64,000 nucleotides of DNA from Lentisphaeria bacterium (GTDB taxonomy: Bacteria > Verrucomicrobiota > Lentisphaeria > Victivallales > Victivallaceae). Location: contig CAAGDG010000153.1 of the NCBI GenBank assembly GCA_900768515.1, positions 9,028 through 73,027 on the forward strand, given 5' to 3'. How positions within the stretch are numbered: the stretch's first letter is position 1; each line of letters begins with the position of its first letter. Below the pieces are notes generated by a model. It ran no database searches. It had not been told where the DNA came from and saw nothing but the letters and a program-made list of their open reading frames with translations. Below are positions 51,571 through 59,984 of this stretch, in pieces. The translations under genes were made by a program, and so were the position numbers.

Positions 51571-52692
51571 TTGCCGCTCATCACACCACAGAATTTCCTG
51601 TTGCCGGAACCGTTGCAGCTTGACTGCGGCCGGGCTTTGCGGCAGGTGAACATCCGCTATGAAACCGTGGGGAAACTTGATTCCGACCGGAAAAACGCGG
51701 TTCTGATCACCCATGCGCTCTCCGGTGACGCCCACTGCTGCGGCCGTCACCGCGAGGACGACCGGAAACCCGGCTGGTGGGACGATATGATCGGTCCCGG
51801 AAAATACATCGACACCGACCGGTATTTCGTCATCTGCAGCAATGTGCTGGGCAGCTGTGCGGGTTCGACCGGGCCGCGATCGGTCAATCCGGAGACCGGA
51901 AACCCCTACAACCTTGATTTTCCGGTCATCACCATCCGTGACATGGTGCGCGCCCAGAAATATCTGGTGGACCACCTCGGAATCCCCCGCCTGCTCTCCG
52001 TAGTCGGCGGTTCGATGGGCGGAATGCAGGCGCTGGAGTGGGCGATCAACTATCCGGAGGCGGTGGACAGCGTGCTCCCGATCGCCACCACCGCGCAGCT
52101 CTCGCCGCAGAGCATCGCCTTTGACTGGGTCGGCCGCGAAGCGATCAAATACGACCCCAACTGGAACGAGGGGAACTATTCGGCGGACCATGTACCCGAC
52201 CGGGGGCTGGCGGCGGCGCGGATGCTCGCCCACATCACCTATCTCTCCGACGAATCGATGTCCCGGAAGTTCGGGCGCGAACTCCAGGACACCGAAAGCT
52301 ACAGCTTCAATTTCCGGCGCGACTTCGCGGTGGAAAGCTACCTTGAGCACCAGGGCCGGCGGTTCGTCGAGCGGTTCGACGCCAACAGTTACTTTTACAT
52401 CACCCGCGCCATGGACTATTTCGACCTCGCCGCCCGTTCCGGCGGAGATCTGGCCAAAACGTTCGAGGCGGTTCAGGCGGCGTTTCTGGTGATCTCCTTT
52501 TCCAGCGACTGGCTGTTCCCGACCGCGGAGTCGCGCAAAATCGTCAACGCCTTGCTCAAAAACCGCAAGAACGTCTCTTTCTGCGAGATCCGTTCCGGCT
52601 ACGGACACGACGCCTTTCTGCTGGAGGTGGAGACGCTCGGGCGGATGGTCCGTGACTTCCTGCGCAACCGTCTGGAGGTGTGCCGTGGTTGA
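51571..52692 (+). CDS. metX: Homoserine O-acetyltransferase MetX
   Basis: This 373-residue alpha/beta-hydrolase acylates homoserine for methionine synthesis. The N-terminal strand YETVGKL, ITHALSGDAHC, and the GDVGGSMGGMQALEW-type nucleophile motif (Ser148 in GGSMGG) match MetX, with the Asp in SFSSDWLFPTAES and His in GYGHDAFLLE. The gene seems to start with TTG at 51571, since no in-frame ATG lies upstream and GGGAGG lies about ten bases before. The succinyl versus acetyl choice cannot be settled from sequence. The stop overlaps metW by 8 nt, giving the metX-metW operon. Confidence 0.92.
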   Translation: MPLITPQNFLLPEPLQLDCGRALRQVNIRYETVGKLDSDRKNAVLITHALSGDAHCCGRHREDDRKPGWWDDMIGPGKYIDTDRYFVICSNVLGSCAGSTGPRSVNPETGNPYNLDFPVITIRDMVRAQKYLVDHLGIPRLLSVVGGSMGGMQALEWAINYPEAVDSVLPIATTAQLSPQSIAFDWVGREAIKYDPNWNEGNYSADHVPDRGLAAARMLAHITYLSDESMSRKFGRELQDTESYSFNFRRDFAVESYLEHQGRRFVERFDANSYFYITRAMDYFDLAARSGGDLAKTFEAVQAAFLVISFSSDWLFPTAESRKIVNALLKNRKNVSFCEIRSGYGHDAFLLEVETLGRMVRDFLRNRLEVCRG

Positions 52693-53347
52693 ATCCCTGT
52701 ACATTGATTTTCGTGACCGCCGCGACCTCGAAATCATCGCCGACATGGTCGAACCCGGCCAGCGGGTGCTCGACCTCGGCTGCGGCGACGGCAGTTTTCT
52801 GCGCATGCTGCATGAGAAGCGGGGCGCCGACGTGCTCGGCATGGAGATCGACGCCGAACTGGTCGCGGAATGCATCAGCAACGGAGTGCCGGTGGTTCAG
52901 AGCGACCTGGACGACGACCTTGATTTTGCGGAGGACGGTTCCTTCGATCTGGTCATCGTCAGCCAGACGCTCCAGCAGATGCGGCGTCCGGACCTGCTGC
53001 TGCGCAAAGTGGTGCGGGTCGGCAAACGGGCGGCGGTCAGCTTCATCAACTTCGGACATTTCTACTGCCGGCTCCAGCTGCTGCTGACCGGGACCATGCC
53101 GCGGACCACCCAGATTCCCTACCAGTGGTACAACACGCCGAACATCCACCTCGGAACGCTGCGGGATTTCCAGCGGCTCTGCCGCCACCTGTCGATCCGG
53201 GTGGTGCGTGAAACTCCGATCGGACTGCGTTTTCCGCTGCTGACCGCGGCCATGCCGAACCTCTTTGCGGTCGGATGTGTGTTCATCCTGGAGCGGGGCG
53301 AACACAGCCGTCGGCGTCATGACGCCGGTTCCCGGCGCAATCGCTGA
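52685..53347 (+). CDS. metW: Methionine-biosynthesis protein MetW
   Basis: This 220-residue SAM-dependent methyltransferase-like protein has VLDLGCGDGSFLRML, a typical SAM motif I, ending in a motif-IV-like region (FDLVIVSQTLQQMRRP). It begins with a GTG at 52685 behind GGAGG. MetW is found fused or next to metX in many bacteria and supports the homoserine acyltransferase step. Overlap with metX by 8 nt implies coupling. The C-terminal 15 residues are very basic and may be a tail. Confidence 0.88.
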   Translation: MVESLYIDFRDRRDLEIIADMVEPGQRVLDLGCGDGSFLRMLHEKRGADVLGMEIDAELVAECISNGVPVVQSDLDDDLDFAEDGSFDLVIVSQTLQQMRRPDLLLRKVVRVGKRAAVSFINFGHFYCRLQLLLTGTMPRTTQIPYQWYNTPNIHLGTLRDFQRLCRHLSIRVVRETPIGLRFPLLTAAMPNLFAVGCVFILERGEHSRRRHDAGSRRNR

Positions 53348-53399
53348 TCGGCCGGCGCGGTCTCCGGAAAGCGGAGCGGCTGGAATGGAGACGAAAAAG

Positions 53400-53476
53400 T
53401 GGTGGATCCGCCCGGACTTGAACCGAGGACCCGGAGATTATGAGTCACCTGCTCTAACCGACTGAGCTACGGATCC
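53400..53476 (-). tRNA. tRNA with CAT anticodon (probably tRNA-Ile2)
   Basis: Acceptor GGATCCG/CGGATCC, D-arm GCTCAGTCGGTTAGAGC, anticodon loop CTCATAA (CAT), T-arm CTCGG/CCGGG and encoded CCA. The total is 77 nt. The anticodon-stem pair 3 is a T-T mismatch (GGTGA/TCTCC). The variable loop and acceptor resemble bacterial Ile2(CAU), which is modified by TilS, but elongator Met is possible. Confidence 0.9.
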
Positions 53477-53544
53477 GAAATTTTTACAATATATCATCCT
53501 CCTCCGCGCCTGTCAACCGGAGAAGCCGGAAAATCCGCAATGGA

Positions 53545-53573
53545 TTGCATTTTCCCCGCCGCGACACTATATT
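53545..53573 (+). promoter_or_regulatory. Promoter of the amidohydrolase gene
   Basis: TTGCAT (53545-53550), a 17-nt spacer and TATATT (53568-53573), 45 nt upstream of the ATG. Confidence 0.6.
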
Positions 53574-53617
53574 AATGCGGCGCAATGCTTCGGCGCAGCG
53601 CCGTCAAGAGGCACCCA

Positions 53618-54490
53618 ATGAAAATGATCGACGCACACATCCACTTCTCCGACCGGCCCGGATTCCAGGAAACCGCGGCCGAAGCCGGACATGTCAACAC
53701 GCCGGAACATTTGAAACAGGAGTTCGACCGGCTCGGATTCGCCCTCGGCATCGCCATGGGCGTCGGCGACGGCGGCCGCGACGAGGGGGAGTGCCGCCCG
53801 CTGCTTCCCGACCTCGCCGGACTCGAAGCGGCCCGGCAGGGAGAACAACCCGATTTCATCGCCTTCTGCTGCGGACTGGACAGCGGAGCAATCACGCCGG
53901 AAAATACCCCGCGCGCACTCGAACTCTTCGAAAAATATTTGAAGATGCCCCGCTGCGTCGGACTCAAACTCTACACCGGATACCAGCCGATCTACCCGGG
54001 GGATCCGCGCCACGCCCCCTTCTTCGAACTGGCCGGCGCCTGCGGCGTTCCGGTGGTCTTCCACACCGGCGACACCGCCGGCAGCCGGGGAAAGCTCAAG
54101 TACGCTCATCCGCTGACCGTCGATGATCCGGCCTCGGATTTTCCCGGAACCACCTTCGTGATGGCGCACTACGGGAACCCGTGGATCGTCGACGCAACCG
54201 AGGTGGCGGCCAAGCACGAAAACGTCTTCATCGACCTCTCGGGACTCGCCGTCGGACGGTTCGAGCCGGAGGCGTTCTGCGCGGAATACCACGGCTATCT
54301 CGAACACCTGAAGACCTGGATCACCTACCTCTCGGATTACGGAAAGTTCCTCTACGGAACCGACTGGCCGCTGGTCGATCCCGAAGCATATCTTCAACTC
54401 ATCCGGCGCCTGATTCCGGAACGACACCACAACGCGGTCTTCTGTGAAAACGCGCTCCGTGTCTTCCCGAAACTGGAAAAACTCCTCTGA
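53618..54490 (+). CDS. Amidohydrolase-family (PF04909-type) metal-dependent hydrolase
   Basis: The 290-residue protein opens with the metal-binding MKMIDAHIHFSD (DxHxH). Later it has VVFHTGDTA, FVMAHYGNPW (His), and YGTDWPL near the C-terminus (catalytic Asp), matching the amidohydrolase-2/decarboxylase group in the TIM-barrel fold. It is a soluble cytoplasmic enzyme, and its substrate (lactone, deaminated or decarboxylated compound) is not predictable. GAGG lies six bases before the chosen ATG. It stands alone and converges on the btuF-like gene with a 7-nt gap. Confidence 0.82.
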   Translation: MKMIDAHIHFSDRPGFQETAAEAGHVNTPEHLKQEFDRLGFALGIAMGVGDGGRDEGECRPLLPDLAGLEAARQGEQPDFIAFCCGLDSGAITPENTPRALELFEKYLKMPRCVGLKLYTGYQPIYPGDPRHAPFFELAGACGVPVVFHTGDTAGSRGKLKYAHPLTVDDPASDFPGTTFVMAHYGNPWIVDATEVAAKHENVFIDLSGLAVGRFEPEAFCAEYHGYLEHLKTWITYLSDYGKFLYGTDWPLVDPEAYLQLIRRLIPERHHNAVFCENALRVFPKLEKLL

Positions 54491-54497
54491 TCCCGCT

Positions 54498-55322
54498 TCA
54501 GCGCCGCGCCTCCCGGAAAAAACCGCTCAACAGCGCAATTCCCTCCGGGGTCCGGGGACCGAGCCGGCAGATCAGGTCCGGATCAAAATCGAAATAGACC
54601 CGCCCCGCCCGGACCGCCGGCAGTTCGTTCCAGCCCGGCAGCTCCCGGAACCGGGCGGAATCCGCCGCCATCCCCGGCAGAACGATCACATCCGGCGCCG
54701 CCGCCACAATCTGTTCCGGAGAGAAGACAAAATAATCGGCGTCGATCTCCGCGGTCACGCTCCGCCCTCCCGCAAGGTCGACCAGTTCGGTCAGAAAACT
54801 GCGCTTTCCGGCCGTAGTCACCGGCTGCACGGAAAATGCGAGCAGAACCTTCGGGCGCTCTTCCGGAGCGATGTCGGCAGCGGCTTTCCGGAACTCCGCG
54901 ATCCTGCCGTCAAACCGCGCCTTCTCCCGCGCCGCCCCCTCCTGACAATGGAGTTTCTCTCCGAGAATTTCGACCGTCTTGTCGTAGTCGGCGAGCGTCG
55001 CGGTCGGCAGCATCAGCCACTCCGCGCCGGCCTGCTCCGCCTGCCGCCGCCCCGAATCCAGCCGGGCGGCGGTCACCACCAGCGTCGGACGCACCGCCAG
55101 AAGCGATTCCGGGAAAGCGCGCCCGAATGCCCCCGTCACCGGCAGTTTCCGCGCTTCCGGCGGCATGTTGCAGGCGGTGCTGCGTCCGACCAGCTGATCG
55201 CCGGCGCCGATCGCATAGATGGTCTCGGTCAGATTCGGACTGAGCGAAACCACCCGTTCCGCCTCCGCAGCGGACAACATGGTTGCCGCAAAAAACAGCA
55301 GCAGGAGTGAAACCAAACGCAT
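54498..55322 (-). CDS. BtuF/FhuD-type periplasmic binding protein
   Basis: This 274-residue protein has a signal peptide (MRLVSLLLLFFAATMLSAAEA) and a class III binding fold: ERVVSLSPNLTETIYAIGAGDQLVGRS in the N-lobe, a central helix of the type linking lobes, and a C-lobe with LLAFSVQPVTTAGKRSFLTELVDLAGG. The pattern matches BtuF (vitamin B12) and heme/siderophore binding proteins. No permease or ATPase genes lie beside it. It starts 3 nt after the CN-hydrolase stop on the same strand, suggesting co-transcription. The ligand is uncertain, with cobalamin the likeliest. Confidence 0.82.
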   Translation of the reverse strand: MRLVSLLLLFFAATMLSAAEAERVVSLSPNLTETIYAIGAGDQLVGRSTACNMPPEARKLPVTGAFGRAFPESLLAVRPTLVVTAARLDSGRRQAEQAGAEWLMLPTATLADYDKTVEILGEKLHCQEGAAREKARFDGRIAEFRKAAADIAPEERPKVLLAFSVQPVTTAGKRSFLTELVDLAGGRSVTAEIDADYFVFSPEQIVAAAPDVIVLPGMAADSARFRELPGWNELPAVRAGRVYFDFDPDLICRLGPRTPEGIALLSGFFREARR

Positions 55323-55325
55323 TTG

Positions 55326-56231
55326 TCACGCCTCCTTTTCCCGAACGCTCCCCGCAGAAGCCCCTGCCAGGTAGTCGTCAATTTCGATCAGCTCAAATTC
55401 GCGGGCGATCTCCGCCGCGGAACGTTCGCCGAGCGAATAGAGCACCGCGGTGCAGAGATTCTGTTCGACGTCGATCAGAACCTCTTTCCCGTACCGACGC
55501 CGGATTTCCGGAAACCGGTCGATGTTGCAGTCGCAGTGCATCACGAAACGATCCAGATTGAGCCGCGCCCAGGTGATCCGATTGCAGTAGGTGGTTGTGT
55601 TGACGGTGCGCCCGAGCGGATCGACGATCACGGAGAGTCCGTCCTTCACCGAAGAGACCAGAAAGGAACGGCATTTGTAGGCCCAGTTCGCCAGCAGATG
55701 GCCGCCGTTGCACATGCTGGAAAAACAGAGCAGATCCGGGCGAAGCGCTGCGTAGCCGTCGCGCAGGGGGTCGAAATTGATGTCGAAACAGATGACTCCG
55801 CCCAGTACTCCGGCGGGAGTGACGGCCGTTTCGGCTCCGGAGCCAGGCAGGATTCCGGAAAGCAGTTCTCTTTCGGTCGGGTACGTCTTCCGGTAGATTC
55901 CGGCACAGGAACCGTCCGGCGCAAAGAAAACGAGCGCATTGAAAACCGCCTCCCCTTCCCGGAGCTTGACGGAACCGGCCACGGTGCACCGGTTCCGAAA
56001 GGCGAATTCCCGGTAGAGCAAGAGAAATTCCCCGGGTTCCTCCAGCGTTTCAGCCTCCGCGACGCTCTGCCCGAGAGAACTCATCCCCTCGCAGGTGACC
56101 AGAAGATCCAGCCCGGTCCCGTCGAGGCGCTCCTCCGCCTCCCGGAACTGCCGGAGCACCCCGGCCCGGCTGGAGCTGCTCCGCTCGTCAACCTGAAATG
56201 CGATGGATACGGCATCGATGAAATGGGCCAT
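55326..56231 (-). CDS. Carbon-nitrogen hydrolase (nitrilase superfamily)
   Basis: The 301-residue protein has the Glu-Lys-Cys nitrilase triad: Glu in LLVTCEGMSSLG, Lys in GIYRKTYPTERE and the nucleophile Cys in GGVICFDINFDPLRD. The fold is the four-layer alpha-beta-beta-alpha type. The second half ends with extra residues (VLYSLGERSAAEIAREFELIEIDDYLAG). The ATG at 56231 was chosen over 56306, which would run into a promoter and a terminator region. Such enzymes hydrolyse amides or nitriles, and the substrate is unknown. It is followed directly by the BtuF-like gene. Confidence 0.82.
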   Translation of the reverse strand: MAHFIDAVSIAFQVDERSSSSRAGVLRQFREAEERLDGTGLDLLVTCEGMSSLGQSVAEAETLEEPGEFLLLYREFAFRNRCTVAGSVKLREGEAVFNALVFFAPDGSCAGIYRKTYPTERELLSGILPGSGAETAVTPAGVLGGVICFDINFDPLRDGYAALRPDLLCFSSMCNGGHLLANWAYKCRSFLVSSVKDGLSVIVDPLGRTVNTTTYCNRITWARLNLDRFVMHCDCNIDRFPEIRRRYGKEVLIDVEQNLCTAVLYSLGERSAAEIAREFELIEIDDYLAGASAGSVREKEA

Positions 56232-56259
56232 GATCAAACATCCTTTCCTTTCCCCCGAT

Positions 56260-56288
56260 ACTATACACCCATGCTCCGACGCTGTCCA
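56260..56288 (-). promoter_or_regulatory. Promoter of the CN-hydrolase/btuF-like operon
   Basis: The minus strand reads TGGACA (56288-56283), 17 nt, TATAGT (56265-56260), 28 nt upstream of the ATG. Confidence 0.6.
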
Positions 56289-56315
56289 CCCCGCTTTGAA
56301 AAGCATCCGGCAGAC

Positions 56316-56345
56316 AAAAAAAAGAGAGGCGGCGAAAATGCCGCC
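56316..56345 (-). terminator. Terminator of the MacAB-like operon
   Basis: In the leftward transcript, GGCGGC pairs with GCCGCC (56345-56340 with 56333-56328) around six bases. A CTCTC link and then a run of eight U (56323-56316) follow. It lies 35 nt past the permease stop and before the next promoter. Confidence 0.88.
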
Positions 56346-56379
56346 CCCCGCTTCTCATCCGGGAACTCCGCCCCTCCGG

Positions 56380-57738
56380 TCACTCGTAACGCAGCGCCTC
56401 GATCGGATCGAGCTGAGAGGCTTTCCAGGCCGGATAGAATCCGAAAATCAACCCGACCGCGGCGGAGACCGCCACCGCGGCGACGACCGCCTCCGGACTC
56501 GATGCGATCGGCCAGCCGAGGGTGCTTTCGACCACGAGCGCGGCCCCGTGCCCCAGCAGGATTCCGACAACACCACCGACCAGACAGAGCACCATCGACT
56601 CGATCAGGAACTGCTGGAGAATGTCCCGCGACCGGGCGCCGACCGCCATCCGCAGCCCGATTTCGCGGGTCCGTTCCGTCACCGAAACCAGCATGATGTT
56701 CATGATGCCGACGCCGCCGACCACAAGGGAGATCAGCGCCACGCCGAGCAGCAGGTTGGTCATCACGGTGGAGGTTCCGGTCAGCATTTTCATGAACTCG
56801 GCCGAATTGCGGATCCGGAAGTCGTCGACGTCCTCGGGCCTGAGCCGGTGGCGCTCCCGCAGAAGCGCGGTGACTTCGGAGATCGCATCCTCCACCTTTT
56901 CCGGTGCGGAGGCAACCATCATGATCTGGTCGATGTGGATGAATTTCGGCGTCAGCAGCGTATCGGTGGAGAGATTCTCCGCCGGTTCCGGATAGAGGGC
57001 GACCCCCTCGGCCGGATAGAGATCGCTCGGGCTGGTCGCCGCCGTGCTGGTCGTGTCGGACGCGGTTCCGGTTTTCAGACCGGTCAGCCGGAGCCGGGCG
57101 ACGGTCCACGGCACGATGACGATGTCGTCTTCGTCGCCGCCCATCATATTGGCGCCCTTGCTCCGGAGCACGCCGATCACTTTGAACACGGTGTCCTTGA
57201 TCCGCAGTTCACTGTCGATCGGAGAGTTTCCGCCGAAAACCTCGCGGACGATGGTGGAACCCACCAGGCAGACCCGCGACCGCCGGTCCACCTCGCGTTC
57301 GGTGAAGTTGCGCCCCTCTTCGATCTCCCAGTTGCGGATGGTCAGAAAATCCGGAGCGGAACCGGTGATCTGATTCGGCATGTAGTTCTGGTTGCCGGCC
57401 ACCACCTGGTACCCGTTGGCGCGGACCACCGGGACCGCGGTTCCGACCGAAACGCAGTCGTTCAGAATCGCCTCGCAATCCTCCGGCGTCAGCGACATCC
57501 GGCTGCCGGACCCCTGGTTCACGCCGCCGCGCCGGGAAGCGCCGGGCAGAATCAGAATCGTGTTGGCGCCCATCTTCTCGATCGAACTCTTGATCGACTG
57601 CGAGGAACCGCGGCCGATCTCCATCATCGTGATCACCGCGGCGATGCCGATCACGATGCCGAGCGTGGTCAGCAGCGCGCGGGTCGGATTGCGCAAAAGA
57701 GCCCGCATCGCGACAATGATCGTATTGAGTATGGACAT
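56380..57738 (-). CDS. MacB-type ABC permease
   Basis: This 452-residue protein has the MacB/LolCE topology: one N-terminal membrane segment, a large periplasmic domain (about residues 45-300, with Gln-Gly and Asn-rich stretches) and three C-terminal segments (LLGVALISLVVGGVGIMNIMLVSVTERTREIGLRMAVGA is the conserved FtsX-like block). It would couple ATP hydrolysis by the neighbouring ATPase to export of lipoproteins, toxins or other amphiphiles through the MacA-type adaptor. It is the last gene of the three-gene operon, starting 2 nt after the ATPase stop, followed by a strong terminator. No outer-membrane TolC-type gene lies in the window. Confidence 0.88.
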   Translation of the reverse strand: MSILNTIIVAMRALLRNPTRALLTTLGIVIGIAAVITMMEIGRGSSQSIKSSIEKMGANTILILPGASRRGGVNQGSGSRMSLTPEDCEAILNDCVSVGTAVPVVRANGYQVVAGNQNYMPNQITGSAPDFLTIRNWEIEEGRNFTEREVDRRSRVCLVGSTIVREVFGGNSPIDSELRIKDTVFKVIGVLRSKGANMMGGDEDDIVIVPWTVARLRLTGLKTGTASDTTSTAATSPSDLYPAEGVALYPEPAENLSTDTLLTPKFIHIDQIMMVASAPEKVEDAISEVTALLRERHRLRPEDVDDFRIRNSAEFMKMLTGTSTVMTNLLLGVALISLVVGGVGIMNIMLVSVTERTREIGLRMAVGARSRDILQQFLIESMVLCLVGGVVGILLGHGAALVVESTLGWPIASSPEAVVAAVAVSAAVGLIFGFYPAWKASQLDPIEALRYE

Positions 57739-57740
57739 GG

Positions 57741-58439
57741 TTACACCGCCTTTCCCTCGTAGGTGCCGCTGACGATCCGTCCGTCCTGAACATGAATCGA
57801 ACGTTTCGCAAAGGCGGCGATTTCGACCGAGTGGGTGACCAGAATCACCGTGATCCCCTCGGCATTGAGCTCTCCGAACATCTGCATGACCTCCTCGCTG
57901 GTCTTGGAGTCCAGATTTCCGGTCGGTTCATCCGCGAAGAGCACCGGAGGATGGTTGATCAGCGCCCGCGCGATCGCGACCCGCTGCTGCTGCCCGCCGG
58001 AGAGCTGCGACGGGTAGTGGCCGAAGCGCTCCGCCAGGCCGACCCGCTTGAGCATCTCCATTCCCCGTCGCCGGCACTCCCGGCGGGAGAGTCCGCCGGC
58101 GGTGTAGGAGAGCGGCATGATCACATTGTCCAGCGCCGATGTCCGCGGCAGAAGGTTGAAGCTCTGGAAGACGAATCCGATCTTGTGGTTCCGGACCACC
58201 GCGCGGCGGTCGCCGGAAGCCCGGCCGACCTCCTCGCCGTCGAGCAGATATTCGCCGGTCGTCTGCCGGTCGAGGCAGCCGAGAATATTCATGAGCGTAC
58301 TCTTGCCGGAGCCGGAAGCTCCCATCAGCGCGACGTACTCTCCCCGGTCGATCGACAACGTGATGCCTTTCAGCACCGGGACGTCGATCTCCCCGAGGAA
58401 GTAGGTCTTGGTGATCTCTTTCAATTCGATCAGAGCCAT
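57741..58439 (-). CDS. MacB/LolD-type ABC ATPase
   Basis: This 232-residue ATPase has Walker A GASGSGKST, LSGGQQQRVAIARAL signature, Walker B PVLFADEPTGNLD and an H-loop VTHSVEIAA. It pairs with the permease and MacA-type adaptor on either side. The ATG at 58439 is preferred because GGTGA lies five bases upstream. A GTG at 58448 that overlaps the MacA stop (GTGA) is an alternative. It is the middle gene of the operon. Confidence 0.9.
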   Translation of the reverse strand: MALIELKEITKTYFLGEIDVPVLKGITLSIDRGEYVALMGASGSGKSTLMNILGCLDRQTTGEYLLDGEEVGRASGDRRAVVRNHKIGFVFQSFNLLPRTSALDNVIMPLSYTAGGLSRRECRRRGMEMLKRVGLAERFGHYPSQLSGGQQQRVAIARALINHPPVLFADEPTGNLDSKTSEEVMQMFGELNAEGITVILVTHSVEIAAFAKRSIHVQDGRIVSGTYEGKAV

Positions 58440-58444
58440 GGCGC

Positions 58445-59749
58445 TCACCGTCTCTTGGGCGGCTTGGGCAGGAAGGGGCTGCCGCCTTCGCCGGAACTGT
58501 CATCCTCGACCGTCACCACGGTGGAACCGGTCACCACCTGATCCCCCTCGGAGAGTTCGCCCGAAACGATCTCGGTAGAGACGCCGTCGTTGAGGCCGAC
58601 CTCGATCCGGACCGGACAGAGCAACCCCTCCTTGTTGGCGACCCAGACGGTTCGCGTAGTCCCCTGCCGGTTGTTCTGGATTTTCTCCAGTTCTCCGCGG
58701 AACTCCGGAGCCACCAGCGCGGCGTCCGGCGTGTAGCGGAACGCGGCATTCGCGATCGAAAGCACATTCTTCCGTTCCGCCTTGATGAACTTGACGCTGG
58801 CGGTCAGATAGGGCAAGAGTTTGCCATTGGAGTTGTCGGTGCCGATTTCAACGACGAAAGTCACCACGTTCTGCGACATGGTCGCATTGAGCCGGATCTT
58901 GATCACGTTCCCGGTGAAGGTCTCGCCGGGGAAGGAGTCCACCGTGAACTCAACCGGCATGCCCGGCTTGATGCTGCCGATGTCGGCCTCGTTGACCGAA
59001 GCCCACACCTGCATCCGGCGCAGGTCCTTGGCGATCAGAAAGATGCTCGACGCACTCATGCTCGACACCACCGTCTGACCGACGCTGACGCGGCGGTCGA
59101 TGATGACCCCGTCCACCGGAGAACTGATCACGCAGTAGTCGTAGTTCTGCTTGGCCTTGTCGTAACTGGCCTGGGCGCTGGCCAGCTCCGCTTCCGACTG
59201 CGCCAGCGTCGCCTTGCGGACCGCGATGGTCGCCTGGGCCGAATCATACTCCGCCTGGTAGCTCTCATATTCACTCTCGGCCATCGCCCCCTTCGGAAAG
59301 AGGTCCTGCGCCCGTTCCCAGTTGCTCTTCGCCAGCCGAAACTCGGCGTCGGCGAGGTCGATGTTCGCCTTGGCCTGCAGAATATTGGCTTCCGCCTGCA
59401 GTTTCTGCGCCTCGGCCGAACGCATTTCCGCGGCATAGACCGAGTCGTCGATCCGGGCCAGAATCATTCCGGCCTTGACCTGGGAACCGTAGTCGACCTG
59501 GTTCCCGGAGGAATCTTCACCGAAGATGGCGATCTTGCCGTTGACCTGGGCGCCGACGTTGACCAGCTCTTCGGGTTCCACGGTCCCGGTGGCGCTGATG
59601 GTACTGGCGAGATCACCGCGGGTGACCTCCGCAATCTTGAACTGCACGACACTTTTCGGCGCCAGATATCTGTGATACCCCCACCAGCCGCCACCGGCGA
59701 CCACTGCGAGAATCACAAGCACGATCAGAAAATTCAGTACTTTTTTCAC
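58445..59749 (-). CDS. MacA/HlyD-type periplasmic adaptor
   Basis: The 434-residue protein has an N-terminal membrane anchor (VLNFLIVLVILAVVAGGGWWGY), a lipoyl-type half motif (TISATGTVEPEELVNVGAQVNGKI), a long coiled-coil hairpin of alanine-rich heptads (about 105-200) and beta-barrel and MP domains (PYLTASVKFIKAERKNVLSI). This is the adaptor of a tripartite efflux pump. The start seems to be a GTG at 59749 with GGAGA just upstream. It is the first gene of the operon, 235 nt from the aminotransferase stop. Confidence 0.87.
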   Translation of the reverse strand: MKKVLNFLIVLVILAVVAGGGWWGYHRYLAPKSVVQFKIAEVTRGDLASTISATGTVEPEELVNVGAQVNGKIAIFGEDSSGNQVDYGSQVKAGMILARIDDSVYAAEMRSAEAQKLQAEANILQAKANIDLADAEFRLAKSNWERAQDLFPKGAMAESEYESYQAEYDSAQATIAVRKATLAQSEAELASAQASYDKAKQNYDYCVISSPVDGVIIDRRVSVGQTVVSSMSASSIFLIAKDLRRMQVWASVNEADIGSIKPGMPVEFTVDSFPGETFTGNVIKIRLNATMSQNVVTFVVEIGTDNSNGKLLPYLTASVKFIKAERKNVLSIANAAFRYTPDAALVAPEFRGELEKIQNNRQGTTRTVWVANKEGLLCPVRIEVGLNDGVSTEIVSGELSEGDQVVTGSTVVTVEDDSSGEGGSPFLPKPPKRR

Positions 59750-59984
59750 TCTCCTACCCCTTATTGTCTATTGTGGCGGCGGACGCCGCGCCCTCCTCGG
59801 AAGGCGGAACGCCGAACAGCCGTTTCCGTTTACACCCTAAAACGAAACCCGGAACGATTTTATTGCCCGAACCTTTGGGGAAACAGAACTTTTTTTATAC
59901 AGTTTTCCCCGGCAGTCCCGACAATCTGTTCCCGCATGCGCATTCGCGGACGGAAGAACCTTTCTCTCCGCCACGCCCCCCTTC

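Noticed and set aside
56232..56379. Cobalamin riboswitch for the BtuF-like gene
   Set aside because: The leader of the operon is only about 28 nt and no B12-box is seen.
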